NCBI RefSeq assembly: GCF_014647915.1
Contig: NZ_BMQC01000003.1
Coordinates: 124,001-188,000, forward strand
DNA length: 64,000 bases
Source: Pilimelia terevasa
GTDB lineage: Bacteria > Actinomycetota > Actinomycetes > Mycobacteriales > Micromonosporaceae
Direction: 5' to 3'
The first letter of the stretch is position 1. Every line of letters starts with the position of its first letter. This document shows, one piece after another, positions 24,301 through 31,834 of this stretch. The notes beneath the pieces are model-generated. The model searched no databases and was not told the DNA's origin. It saw nothing but the letters and a program-made list of their open reading frames with translations. The translations under genes were made by a program, and so were the position numbers.

Positions 24301-24878
24301 CCGGGGCCGGCCGGGCTGAGGTCGGCCGGCGCGGGGTCGAGGGTGCGGGGGTCGCCGTGGGCGTCGGTCGGCACCGGTGCCGCCGCCGCGCCGATCGGTG
24401 CGGGCGCCGGCAGGGCCGCGACGGCGCGGCGGGCCGCGGCCGGTACCCGGGCACTGGCGCGCGCCGGCCGGGCCGCCTGGCCGGCGGCGTGCTCGGCGTC
24501 GCCCGGCAGGCGGACGTCGCCGCGGGCGACCTGGGCGACGAACCACGCCGGCAGGTACCCCTCGATCGGCAGCCCCGGGTTGACGGCGAGCCACCACTCG
24601 ACGTGCGGCCACTCGTCGGCGAGCGCGGCGTACGGCATCCGGCGGACCTCGACGCCGTGGTCGCCGAGGCACTCGCGCAGCGCGGCCTCGGACGTGAAGG
24701 CCAGGATGTGGGTACGCCCGCCCGTGGTCCAGGTCCCCCAGCCGACGGCGTCCCCGGCGGACACCGGCAGTAGCAGCTCGGTGGCGGCCAGTACTCGGAA
24801 GTACCGCTCCTGGTCGGTGGCCCGGAGGGCGTCCCGCATGGCGATCTCCGGCTCGGTGGCCGGCTGCCACACCGTCAC
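21396..24878 (-). CDS. Giant SseB-domain protein with repeat-rich linker and distinct C-terminal domain
   Basis: 1160 residues. GTG at 24878 is chosen because GGAGG precedes it. Residues 1-130 form an SseB N-terminal-like domain (MRDALRATDQERYFRVLAAT, then LPVSAGDAVGWGTWTTGGRT). A second copy lies near residues 450-590 (ALAAALADGDTDRYVAALLS). Between and after them are Pro/Ala/Asp-rich linkers with pentapeptide repeats (RTPPD, GDVTG, PREAA, PGPAD). The last 150 residues form a compact domain beginning VIRPDQLDYYLDRGYDRVSG. No signal peptide or membrane helix. It is beside T7SS genes and divergent from mycosin, so a secreted substrate or scaffold role is possible. Confidence 0.75.
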   Translation of the reverse strand: MTVWQPATEPEIAMRDALRATDQERYFRVLAATELLLPVSAGDAVGWGTWTTGGRTHILAFTSEAALRECLGDHGVEVRRMPYAALADEWPHVEWWLAVNPGLPIEGYLPAWFVAQVARGDVRLPGDAEHAAGQAARPARASARVPAAARRAVAALPAPAPIGAAAAPVPTDAHGDPRTLDPAPADLSPAGPGPGDLGPADLGPAGPGPAGPGPADLGPAGPGADDRGAAATYGPEVATAPTAVAAAGLAASAGAAPAQRSTGAPQDHPEPRDADETARLDLPPAPSSLGPATAPGAVTRSSASQTLPDRTPSGPPLPERTPPDRTAPDRTPPDRTAPERILPDRAVPERIVPERALPERTASAAPSPGRGAGGDAASRLSPTSGAPLSRRQALLAGEKARLVRPVSPAAAPDLAGAAERPSWWSRQQRLAAAGESAPPRPPGARPPSDRPPGAYAPGPAGTPGADPAAARHLGTDHAFAPANDVEQALAAALADGDTDRYVAALLSATVWLPGSPFTPAGVAPGQPGFRWPTVRTGDADAIAVYTAPHRAAGEALPVQVRFLNLLAAWPSPEQSCAVDPGTPLASTIPGGNLITMATRALTAALDAPPRRQHGPAGPVPSAPDIDPPPEPAAGRADPHAVSPAADDDPTALLSPAPVPADTGTSGAERSATSPPRGSRAPTGAARAAQAAPRKLPPRDHAPQEATLRGAVLREAVLSEAAPREAAPREAAPRETVAADAPVSRPDSLLSPGTAGAGPAEVAGTLPSAASPLASSSLAASPPNRPRAAAAGDLADVGTMTGDAMTGGMTAGDARGGDVTGGDVTGGEARGGDATPTAVLPGAAPEAVPPTSAPLTPPTAPPTPPPHLTAARQPAPPAVDPPPAADSAAGPPTTPDSEADTLTLLALDKGMVTASVPDPSATVPRADAAAVPPAPAPVTRTPAAPGAAPATAPADAAPATAASVTAPAGAAPAPPGPEPVPRPRQAARVPESGGLALDPPPRRPVLQKVIRPDQLDYYLDRGYDRVSGFVQRADEVAHLQTPGSLIFALGLGYPGSPFTGDSSVLHVLRWAAHCPDLYRVPYGGQDEDGRREVHGWVIERPPFRGNGFAPGASRESIGELKVDSVRLPHGAQLWRVSADGTQLLVAVLDADRARWRRVEEV

Positions 24879-24953
24879 GGCGACCCTCCTCTCCACCTCC
24901 GGTCGCGCCGCCGCGCGACCGCGCACGCGGCCCGGACACCTTACCGGCGCCCG

Positions 24954-24983
24954 AAACTATCCAGTCGTTTCGTCCACATGCAA
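24954..24983 (-). promoter_or_regulatory. Promoter of the SseB-domain gene
   Basis: On the minus strand TTGCAT (24983-24978) is followed by 18 bases and TAGTTT (24959-24954), about 75 bases before the GTG. The -35 lies within one copy of the direct repeat CATGCAATCC (24977-24986); a second copy is at 25061-25070. Confidence 0.5.
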
Positions 24984-25150
24984 TCCCGGGGCGCGTGCCG
25001 CCGCCGACGCGCGGGCAGGTGGGCGCGGTGCCGCGGCACGGCCTGCCGCCGCGGGCGCCGCATGCAATCCTGTCGGATGCGGCGGGCCCGCGCCAGACGC
25101 GCGCGTGCGGCTGGCGGCCCCGCTAGCACAACGCAGCGGAAAGGGAGACG

Positions 25151-26335
25151 ATGCGGGCGTCGGCCGTGTTCGCGCTGGCACTGTCCGCGGTCGGGCTGCC
25201 GGGGGTCGCGGTGGTGCTGCCGGCGGCGCCCGCCCACGCCGCCTGCCGGCCCGACTCGGCCGCGGGGATCCGCGCGGACGCGCGCTCCTGGGCGCTGGAG
25301 GCGATCGGGCCGGACCGGGTCGCGCCCTTCGCCGACGGGACCGGCGTCGTGGTCGCCGTCCTCGACTCTGGCGTGGACCGGCGCCACCCGCAGCTGCGCG
25401 ACGCGGTGCTCCCGGGCGCCGACTTCCTGGGCGGGGGCAGCGCGGCCGCGGACTGTGTCGGCCACGGTACGGCGGTGGCCGGGCTGATCGCGGCGGCGCC
25501 GCGCGCCGGGGTGACGGTCCGGGGGCTGGCTCCGGGGGCGCGGATCCTGCCGGTGCGGGTCAGCGAGCAGCGGACGGTCGGCGGGCGGGTCACGGGGCGG
25601 GCCGCGCCGCCGGGGCGGCTGGCCGAGGCGGTCCGGTGGGCCGTCCGACGGGGTGCCCGGGTGCTGAACCTGTCGCTGGTGCTCGACGAGGACGTGCCCG
25701 CCGTGCGCGCGGCGGTCGCCGAGGCGGTCCGCGCCGACATCGTGGTGGTGGCCGCGGCCGGCCGGGCGGGCCACCGCGACCGGACGCCGTACCCCGCCGC
25801 CTACCCGCAGGTACTGGGCGTGGGCCCGGCCGGCCCGCGGGGGGCGCCGGTGCCGGGCGCGCCGGCCGGCCCGCACGTGGACCTGCTGGCCCCCGGCCAG
25901 GAGGTGCTGGTGCCGTGGCCGGGCGGGTACGCCCAGGTGACCGGCAGCAGCTTCGCGGCACCGGCCGTCGCGGCCGCGGCGGCGCTGCTCCGGCAGCGCC
26001 ACCCGCACCTGACCGCGGCGGAGGTGGGCGCGCGCCTGCGGGCGGCGGCCGACCCGGCGCCGGGGGCGGCGGCCGGCGCGGGCCTGCTGAACCCGCACCG
26101 CGCCCTGACGATGACGATGTCCCCCGCGGCGGCGGGGCCGACGCGGCTGGCCACCCGCCGGCGGGATCCGGCGCACGCGGCGACCGCGCGGCGCCGGGCG
26201 GACCGCGCCGCCCTGGCCCGCACCGTCGCCGCGGCCGGCGCCGCCGTCCTGGCGGCGGCCGGCGTGGCGGCGCTGGTCCGCCCCCGGCGGCGGGGACGGC
26301 TCACTCGAACAGCGCGCGATTGCGCTGCTCCGTAG
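25151..26335 (+). CDS. mycP: Mycosin (type VII secretion subtilisin-like protease)
   Basis: 394 residues. A signal peptide ends near AHAAC. The S8 catalytic triad is Asp72 (VLDSGVD), His105 (GHGTAVAG) and Ser267 (GSSFAAP). The C-terminal hydrophobic helix (TVAAAGAAVLAAAGVAALV) and RPRRRGR tail anchor it in the membrane, as in MycP of T7SS. The residue after AAAG, normally the oxyanion asparagine, is Arg205. The start has AAGGGAGA upstream. Its 3' end overlaps the convergent WXG100 gene by 35 bases. Confidence 0.88.
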   Translation: MRASAVFALALSAVGLPGVAVVLPAAPAHAACRPDSAAGIRADARSWALEAIGPDRVAPFADGTGVVVAVLDSGVDRRHPQLRDAVLPGADFLGGGSAAADCVGHGTAVAGLIAAAPRAGVTVRGLAPGARILPVRVSEQRTVGGRVTGRAAPPGRLAEAVRWAVRRGARVLNLSLVLDEDVPAVRAAVAEAVRADIVVVAAAGRAGHRDRTPYPAAYPQVLGVGPAGPRGAPVPGAPAGPHVDLLAPGQEVLVPWPGGYAQVTGSSFAAPAVAAAAALLRQRHPHLTAAEVGARLRAAADPAPGAAAGAGLLNPHRALTMTMSPAAAGPTRLATRRRDPAHAATARRRADRAALARTVAAAGAAVLAAAGVAALVRPRRRGRLTRTARDCAAP

Positions 26336-26591
26336 CCAGGTAGTCGGCGGCGGAGTCGTCCACGGCGGCCTGGATGTCGCGGAGGATCGCCGCGAGGTCC
26401 GCGCCGGCCCGGCGCCACCCCTGCTGGCGCTGCTCGTACGCCGCCCGGGCCTCGCCGGACCAGGTCGCCACGAGCGGCGCGGCGTCGCTCTCCACCTGGT
26501 CGAGCTGGGCGGTCAGCGCGTGCAGCGCGGTCTGGATGTGCGCCGACGCCTGCTGGAGGGCGCCGAACTGGACGACGAGTACTTCGGACAA
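26301..26591 (-). CDS. WXG100 protein (ESAT-6-like)
   Basis: 96 residues, predicted helical hairpin with WSG at residues 44-46 and a C-terminal YLATEQRN segment fitting the YxxxD/E secretion signal. WXG100 proteins are secreted as dimers by T7SS. It follows the other WXG100 gene by 15 bases and would be its partner. Confidence 0.88.
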   Translation of the reverse strand: MSEVLVVQFGALQQASAHIQTALHALTAQLDQVESDAAPLVATWSGEARAAYEQRQQGWRRAGADLAAILRDIQAAVDDSAADYLATEQRNRALFE

Positions 26592-26606
26592 GGCTGCTCC
26601 CCCGGG

Positions 26607-26924
26607 CTACAGCGGTAGGTCCACGCCGCGGTGGGTGGTGCCCATCCGCTGCGCGGCGTCGGAGTCGGCGGCCGCGTACCGGCCCCCGGACGTGCGGATC
26701 GCCTCGGCGGTGCCGGCCAGGGCCGTCCCCAGCGCGGCCTGGTCGGCGGCCCACGCCTCCTTGACCTGGTGGAAGGAGCGGCCGCCGGCGCCGCGCCAGG
26801 CGGAGTGCAGGGCCTCCAGCTCGCCCATGAGGCGGCGCAGCATCCCCTGGAGGGAGTCGTTGGCGGCGTCGAACCTGGCGGCCGTCGCCGCCATGACGGC
26901 GGCCTCGGCCTGGGTTTCGGACAC
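26607..26924 (-). CDS. WXG100 protein (CFP-10-like)
   Basis: 105 residues, helical hairpin with WRG at residues 43-45. The C-terminal tail (RYAAADSDAAQRM) contains a YxxxD signal. It is first of a two-gene unit with the ESAT-6-like gene; the two proteins probably form a heterodimer. The EccB gene is 173 bases upstream on the same strand, and I see nothing specific in that gap. Confidence 0.85.
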   Translation of the reverse strand: MSETQAEAAVMAATAARFDAANDSLQGMLRRLMGELEALHSAWRGAGGRSFHQVKEAWAADQAALGTALAGTAEAIRTSGGRYAAADSDAAQRMGTTHRGVDLPL

Positions 26925-27097
26925 GGGTCCGGTTCACCTCGATCTCGGGTGGGGCGGGCCGCGCGGCGCCGCCTGCCGGGGAGGTGACCGCGGCCACCCC
27001 CGCACACGTGCCGCCGACGCTAGTCCGCTGGCGCCGGCCGGCGACAGGCCCGCCGCGCCGACTGTCGGCAATCTGTCACTTGCACCCGGTACCGGTT

Positions 27098-28459
27098 TCA
27101 GCCGGCCGGGTCGTGGACGGCGGCCGCGGCGGGGTCGAGGCCGGGCCCGGCCGGCAGCAGGCCGAGGACGGCGGCCGGCAGCCGCCGCGGCACCACGCCC
27201 GCGTAGCCGAGCGCCCGGACCGCCTCGTCGCCGCCCAGCGCGTACCGCCGCCCGACATCGGTCACCAGCGACACCGCCCCGACCGGTACCCCCGCGTCGG
27301 TGGCCTGCACCAGCGCGCCGCCGCCGGGCGGCACCGCCACGAGGTCCACCCCGCCCGGCGCCGGCCGGCCGGTCGGGACAGCCGCTGCCGGATCGCCGGC
27401 CGGGACCCGCAGCCGCACCTCGGCAACGCCGTCGTCGCCGACGACCGCACACAGGCCCCCGGGCTCGGCGACCAGCGGCGGCGCGGTGGGCGGCGGCGCC
27501 GCCGCGGGCGCCGTCCGGACCGGCCGCTGCGGTACCCGGGCGAAGGCGGCGACGCCCAGCGGCCGGGCCGTGCCGTCGCCCCGCGGGTCGGCGGCGAGCA
27601 GCAGGACCGCCTCCAGCGGCGACAGGGGCGCGAGTCCGCCGGCCACGGCGACGGCGTACTGGTCCGCGGCGCCGGCCTGCCCGCGGACCACGTAGACGTC
27701 CCCGACGCGCGCGCCGGGCAGTTCCCGGACCGCGCGGCCGCGCCCGGGCGGCGGAGCCGCGTCCAGGTCGGCCCCCGGCGGCAGGCTGTTCACCAGCGCC
27801 GCCGCGACGGGCGTCGCCGGGTGCCGCGACCAGCCCAGGGCCCGGCGGACGGCGACCGGGCGGCGCAACTGGTACCGGCGCTGGTGCCAGACCAGGTACT
27901 CCGCCCCCGCGGCGCCGACCAGCAGGCCCCCGTCGCCCAGCGGCGCCCCGCCGCCCGGGGTGCGGCCGACGTGGAGAGTGGCGACCGGCCCCGCCGCCCG
28001 CTCCGCGGAGCACACCGACCACGGGCCGGCGGCCAGGTCGCGGCGGGCCGGTACGGCGTCGGGCGCCCCCCGGATGCCGACCGGCAGGCCGCGCGGCGCG
28101 CCGGCCAGGGCGGCCCGGCCGACGCGCCGCGGCGCGCTCCCGCCGCCCAGCAGCAGCGCGGAGGCCAGGTTGGCGACCGGATGCAGCCGGCCCTCCCGGT
28201 AGACGTACCGGGCGCCGGTCTCCCGCACCACGAGGACGGCGTCGGGCCGCCGCCAGCCCTCCCGGCCGCCCCCGGCCAGCGCCCCCCACGCCGCGGCCGC
28301 GCCAACGCCGATGGCGGCGACCAGCACGCCGGCCAGGGTCGCGCCCGCCGCCCGGCGGAACGGGGCGTGCACGGGGTCCGGCTCGCGGGTCACCAGCGCC
28401 GACACCACCCGCTGGACGGCGAACTGGTACGAGTGCAACTGGTCCTGCCGCGTCGCCAT
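27098..28459 (-). CDS. eccB: Type VII secretion membrane protein EccB
   Basis: 453 residues starting MATRQDQLHSYQFAVQRVVS, the hallmark EccB N-terminus, followed by one transmembrane helix at about residues 40-60 (GATLAGVLVAAIGVGAAAAW). A large extracytoplasmic R domain follows with PVANLASALLLLG-like, VCSAERA and DVYVVRGQ segments. GGGGAGGGGG precedes ATG 28459. EccB is a structural part of the T7SS core with ATPase activity proposed in one family member. It is divergent from eccE. Confidence 0.92.
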   Translation of the reverse strand: MATRQDQLHSYQFAVQRVVSALVTREPDPVHAPFRRAAGATLAGVLVAAIGVGAAAAWGALAGGGREGWRRPDAVLVVRETGARYVYREGRLHPVANLASALLLGGGSAPRRVGRAALAGAPRGLPVGIRGAPDAVPARRDLAAGPWSVCSAERAAGPVATLHVGRTPGGGAPLGDGGLLVGAAGAEYLVWHQRRYQLRRPVAVRRALGWSRHPATPVAAALVNSLPPGADLDAAPPPGRGRAVRELPGARVGDVYVVRGQAGAADQYAVAVAGGLAPLSPLEAVLLLAADPRGDGTARPLGVAAFARVPQRPVRTAPAAAPPPTAPPLVAEPGGLCAVVGDDGVAEVRLRVPAGDPAAAVPTGRPAPGGVDLVAVPPGGGALVQATDAGVPVGAVSLVTDVGRRYALGGDEAVRALGYAGVVPRRLPAAVLGLLPAGPGLDPAAAAVHDPAG

Positions 28460-28544
28460 GTGCCCCCTCCCCGCCGGACAACCTAGCGGCCCGTCCGCGC
28501 GGCCCGCCGCGGGCGGGCGCACCCGGCGTCCACATCGGTCCCCC

Positions 28545-28550
28545 TACGAT
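28545..28550 (+). promoter_or_regulatory. -10 element of leaderless promoter for eccE
   Basis: TACGAT, then seven bases, then GTG at 28558. The ATG at 28549 overlaps this element and would not be transcribed from it, which favours the GTG. Confidence 0.5.
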
Positions 28551-28557
28551 GGCCGGC

Positions 28558-30349
28558 GTGACCACGCCGACCGCCGACCGCGCGCCGGCCGGCCGGCGCC
28601 GCGTCCGCGCCGGCCAGATCGCGGCGGCGCAGGCAGCCGTCGCCCTGCCGGTCGCGCTGGCGCCCCACGGTGCGGGCGCCGTCGCCGGGGCCGCGGTCGC
28701 CGCCGCGGCGGTGCTGGGCCTGGCCTGGGCCCGGCCGCGGCACCGCTGGCTGTACCAGTGGCTGGGCGTGTGGCTGGACTTCGCGGTCCGCCGCCGCACC
28801 CCGGCACCGGGGCCGGACGGGCTGCTGGCCTTCGTCGCGCCCGGGACCCGCGTCCTGCCCGCGACGCTGGCCGGCGACGAGGCGGCGGTACTGGCCGACG
28901 GGTACGGGCTCACCGCGGTCCTGGAGGTCGGCGGGTCCGACGAGGTCCTCGCCCCGGACCCGGTGGCGCTGCCCGACCCGGCCGCGCTGGGCCACACCGC
29001 CGACGGCCTCCCGGTGACCGCGCAGTGGGTGTGCGACATCCGGCCGGCCCCGGCCGCGCACCTGGGCGACGGGCCGGTGGCCGCCTCGTACCGCCAGCTC
29101 ACCGGCGGCCGGGCCGCCGCCGGTGCGCGGGCCCTGCTCGCACTGCGCGCGCCGGCCGACCGCGGTACCGACGCGGACCTGCGCCGGGCGCTCGGCGCGG
29201 CCGTCCGCCGGCTCCGCCGCCACCATCCGGAGCTGGCCGCCCGTGCGCTCGGGCCGGCGGCGCTGCGCCGCGCGCTCGCCGCGCTCGCCCACCACGACCC
29301 GGGCCGCCGCGGCCGGGAGAGCTGGTCCGCACTGCGCCTGGGGCCGCTCGTCCAGGCCGGCTACCGCCTCTCGCCGGACGCCCGCCGGCCGACCGGTGTC
29401 GGCCCGCCCGACGGCGCCGGCCCGCTGGACGGGCTGTGTGCCCTGCCGGCCGCGGCGGTGACCGCCGCCGTGACCGCGGGTCGGCCCACCACCGTGCGCC
29501 TGGCGGCTCCGGACCCGGCCGCGCTCGCCGCCGCGCACCGGGCGCTGCGGGCGCTGGCCGCCGCCGGGGGCGCCCGGGTGCTGCCGCGCGCCGGCCGGCA
29601 GCGGCAGGCCCTGGCGGCGACCCTGCCGCTGGGCGCCGCCGACCGGCCGCCCCGCCCGGGGAAACCGACCGGCCGCGGCGCCGCGGGCGGCCCGGGCGCC
29701 GGGCGTGGTCCGGGGGCGCCGTGGCCGCTGGGCCTGCCGCCGGCCGGTCTCGTGCTGGGCGCCGACCGGGACGGCGCGCCGGTGCTGGTGCGGCTGTTCC
29801 GCGCCGCCGCGACCCGGGCGCTGCTCGTCGGCGGGGTGTCCGCGGCGCAGGTCGTCGCGGTCCGCGCGCTGGCGCTCGGCGCCCGCGTCGTCGTCGAGAC
29901 CACCCGCCCCGGCGCCTGGGAGCCGTTCGCCCGGGCGGCCGGCTCGCCCGGCGCCGAGGTGGTCGTCCGGCTGCCGGGTGCCCCCGCCGCCGACGGCGAC
30001 GGCGCGGCGGGGCCGCTGCGGCCGGTGCTCGCCGTGCGCGACGCGGGGCCCGCCGGCCACGACCTGCCGGCGGACGCCGCCTGGCACGCCCAGCTCGTCG
30101 TCCGGGACACGGTCGCCGCCGCGGACAGCGCGACGCTGGCCCTGGCCGACCTCGTCGTCCTCACGCCGCTGCCGGCCGCCGAGGCGGCGCTCGTGGGCGG
30201 CGTGCTCGACCTCGGCGGGGGCCGCCGACTGGCTGACCCGGATCCGGCCCGACATGGTGGCCGTGGTGAGCCGGCGGACCCTGCGCTGGGCCGCGTGGTC
30301 ACTGACCGCTACCGAACGGCGGCTCACCGCGCTCGCCCCGCCGCGCTGA
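28558..30349 (+). CDS. eccE: Type VII secretion membrane protein EccE, frameshifted near the 3' end
   Basis: Two N-terminal transmembrane helices (AAAQAAVALPVALAPHGAGA and AGAAVAAAAVLGLAW) are followed by the EccE cytoplasmic domain, including YQWLGVWLDFAVRRR. EccE belongs to the T7SS core complex. The coding frame changes at a run of five Gs (30217-30221). Before it the frame reads AALVGGVLDLGG; the natural continuation ADWLTRIRPDMVAVVSRRTL and its stop at 30349 are in the +1 frame. With four Gs the sequence would read through as LGGAADWL. Without a shift the product would gain a long Arg/His-rich tail ending at 30855 inside the next genes. Confidence 0.8.
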
Positions 30350-30381
30350 CCCGGAAGTCCGCGGACCTGGCGCGGCTGTGC

Positions 30382-30387
30382 CACGAT
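30382..30387 (+). promoter_or_regulatory. -10-like element before holin-family membrane protein
   Basis: CACGAT, seven bases, then ATG at 30395; same leaderless geometry as its neighbours, though the first base is not T. Confidence 0.35.
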
Positions 30388-30394
30388 CACGGGC

Positions 30395-30781
30395 ATGGGC
30401 ATCGTGCTTCGCCTCGGCATCAGCGCACTGGCGCTGTGGATCGCCACCGTCGTCGTCGACGGCATCCGGGTCACCACCGACTCCGTACCGCAGCAGGTCG
30501 GCACCCTGCTGCTCGTGGCCGCGATCTTCGGCGTCGTGAACGCCGTCCTCCGGCCGCTGATCAAGCTCGTGGGCTGCGCGTTCTACCTGCTCACCCTCGG
30601 CCTGATCGCGCTGGTGGTCAACGGCGCGCTGTTCCTGCTGACCGGCTGGATCGCCGACCGGCTCGGCCTGCCGTTCGAGGTCGCCGGGTTCTGGCCGGAC
30701 GCCGTCCTCGGCGCCCTGATCGTCGGCGTCGTGAGCTGGCTGCTCAACCTGTTCGTCCCCGACGGCAGCGACCGCGACTGA
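30395..30781 (+). CDS. Phage-holin-family-4 membrane protein
   Basis: 128 residues with four hydrophobic helices (LGISALALWIATVVVDGI, LLLVAAIFGVVNAVLRP, FYLLTLGLIALVVNGALFLL, AVLGALIVGVVSWLLNLFV). NAVLRPLIK and the loop with GITV-like DGIRVTTDS match the superfamily IV four-helix proteins, which despite the name are ordinary bacterial membrane proteins of unknown function. Adjacent to the eccE end but with its own start signals. Confidence 0.82.
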   Translation: MGIVLRLGISALALWIATVVVDGIRVTTDSVPQQVGTLLLVAAIFGVVNAVLRPLIKLVGCAFYLLTLGLIALVVNGALFLLTGWIADRLGLPFEVAGFWPDAVLGALIVGVVSWLLNLFVPDGSDRD

Positions 30782-30843
30782 CAGGGGCCGCTCCGGAGGC
30801 CACTCCTTACCGATTGGCCTGCGACGCGCCCCGCCCCGCTCGT

Positions 30844-30849
30844 TACGGT
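30844..30849 (+). promoter_or_regulatory. -10 element of leaderless promoter for rarD-like gene
   Basis: TACGGT, seven bases, then ATG at 30857, without a Shine-Dalgarno. Confidence 0.45.
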
Positions 30850-30856
30850 CGGTGAC

Positions 30857-31834
30857 ATGGCACAGGCGGACCTCCGGCGCGGATACCTCTACGCCGTCGG
30901 CGCGTACGCGGCCTGGGGCGGCTTCCCGCTGTACTTCCACCTGCTCGCCCCGGCCACGGCGCTGGAGATCCTCGCGCACCGGGTCGTCTGGGCCGTGCCG
31001 CTCCTCATCGCCGTCGTCGCCCTCACCCGCGACGGCCGGTACGTCGGCGCCCTGCTGCGCCGCCCGCGCACCCTGGCCGGCGTGGCGCTCGGCGCCGCGC
31101 TGATCGCCGTCAACTGGGCCCTGTTCGCCTACGGCGCCACCACCGCCCAGGTCGTCGAGGTGGCGCTGGGCTACTTCGTCAACCCGCTGGTGACCGTGCT
31201 GTTCGGCGTCGCCGTCCTCGGCGAGCGCCTGCGCGACGTCCAGTGGGCGGCGGTGGGCGTCGGCGCGGCGGCGGTCGCGGTCCTCACCGTCGACTACGGG
31301 CGGGTGCCCTACCTGGCGCTCGGGCTGGCGGTCACGTTCGCCGCGTACGGGCTGGTGAAGAAGCGGCTCGCGCTGCCCGCCGCGCCGGGGCTGTGCGCGG
31401 AGTCGCTGGTCCTGGTGCTGCCCTGCGCCGCCTACCTGGCCTGGCTGCTGGCCGGCGGGCGGGCAGCCTTCGGGCAGGTGTCGCCCGGCCACACCGCGCT
31501 GCTGGTGCTCTCCGGCGCGGCGACGGCGGTGCCGCTGCTGCTGTTCGCCGGGGCGGCCAACCGGCTGCCGCTGGTCGTGCTCGGCCCCCTGCAGTACCTG
31601 GTGCCGGTGCTGCACCTGGTCTGCGGCGTCCTGGTCCTCGGCGAGCCCATGCCGCCCGCGCGGCTGGCCGGCTTCGCGCTGGTCTGGGTCGCGCTGGCCC
31701 TGCTGACCGCCGACGCGGTCCGCCAGGCGCGCCGGACGCCGGACCCCGCGCCGACCGGCGCGGGGCCGCCGCGGGCGGACGCCGCGGCGCCCGCGGACGG
31801 GACGCCACCGGCTACCGCGGCACCTCGTACGTGA
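30857..31834 (+). CDS. rarD: EamA/RarD-family transporter
   Basis: 325 residues with ten membrane helices. RGYLYAVGAYAAWGGFPLYF at the N-terminus, EILAHRVVWAVPLL, and LGYFVNPLVTVLFGVAVLGERL are the RarD signatures. These permeases belong to the drug/metabolite transporter superfamily; their substrate is unknown. The last 40 residues are a Pro/Ala-rich tail. The 3' end overlaps the convergent anti-sigma gene by 23 bases. Confidence 0.88.
   Translation: MAQADLRRGYLYAVGAYAAWGGFPLYFHLLAPATALEILAHRVVWAVPLLIAVVALTRDGRYVGALLRRPRTLAGVALGAALIAVNWALFAYGATTAQVVEVALGYFVNPLVTVLFGVAVLGERLRDVQWAAVGVGAAAVAVLTVDYGRVPYLALGLAVTFAAYGLVKKRLALPAAPGLCAESLVLVLPCAAYLAWLLAGGRAAFGQVSPGHTALLVLSGAATAVPLLLFAGAANRLPLVVLGPLQYLVPVLHLVCGVLVLGEPMPPARLAGFALVWVALALLTADAVRQARRTPDPAPTGAGPPRADAAAPADGTPPATAAPRT

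Noticed and set aside
30350-30855. EccE extended through the next gene in the unshifted frame
   Set aside because: The extension is Arg/His-rich, overlaps a well-supported four-helix gene, and lacks any EccE-like ending.
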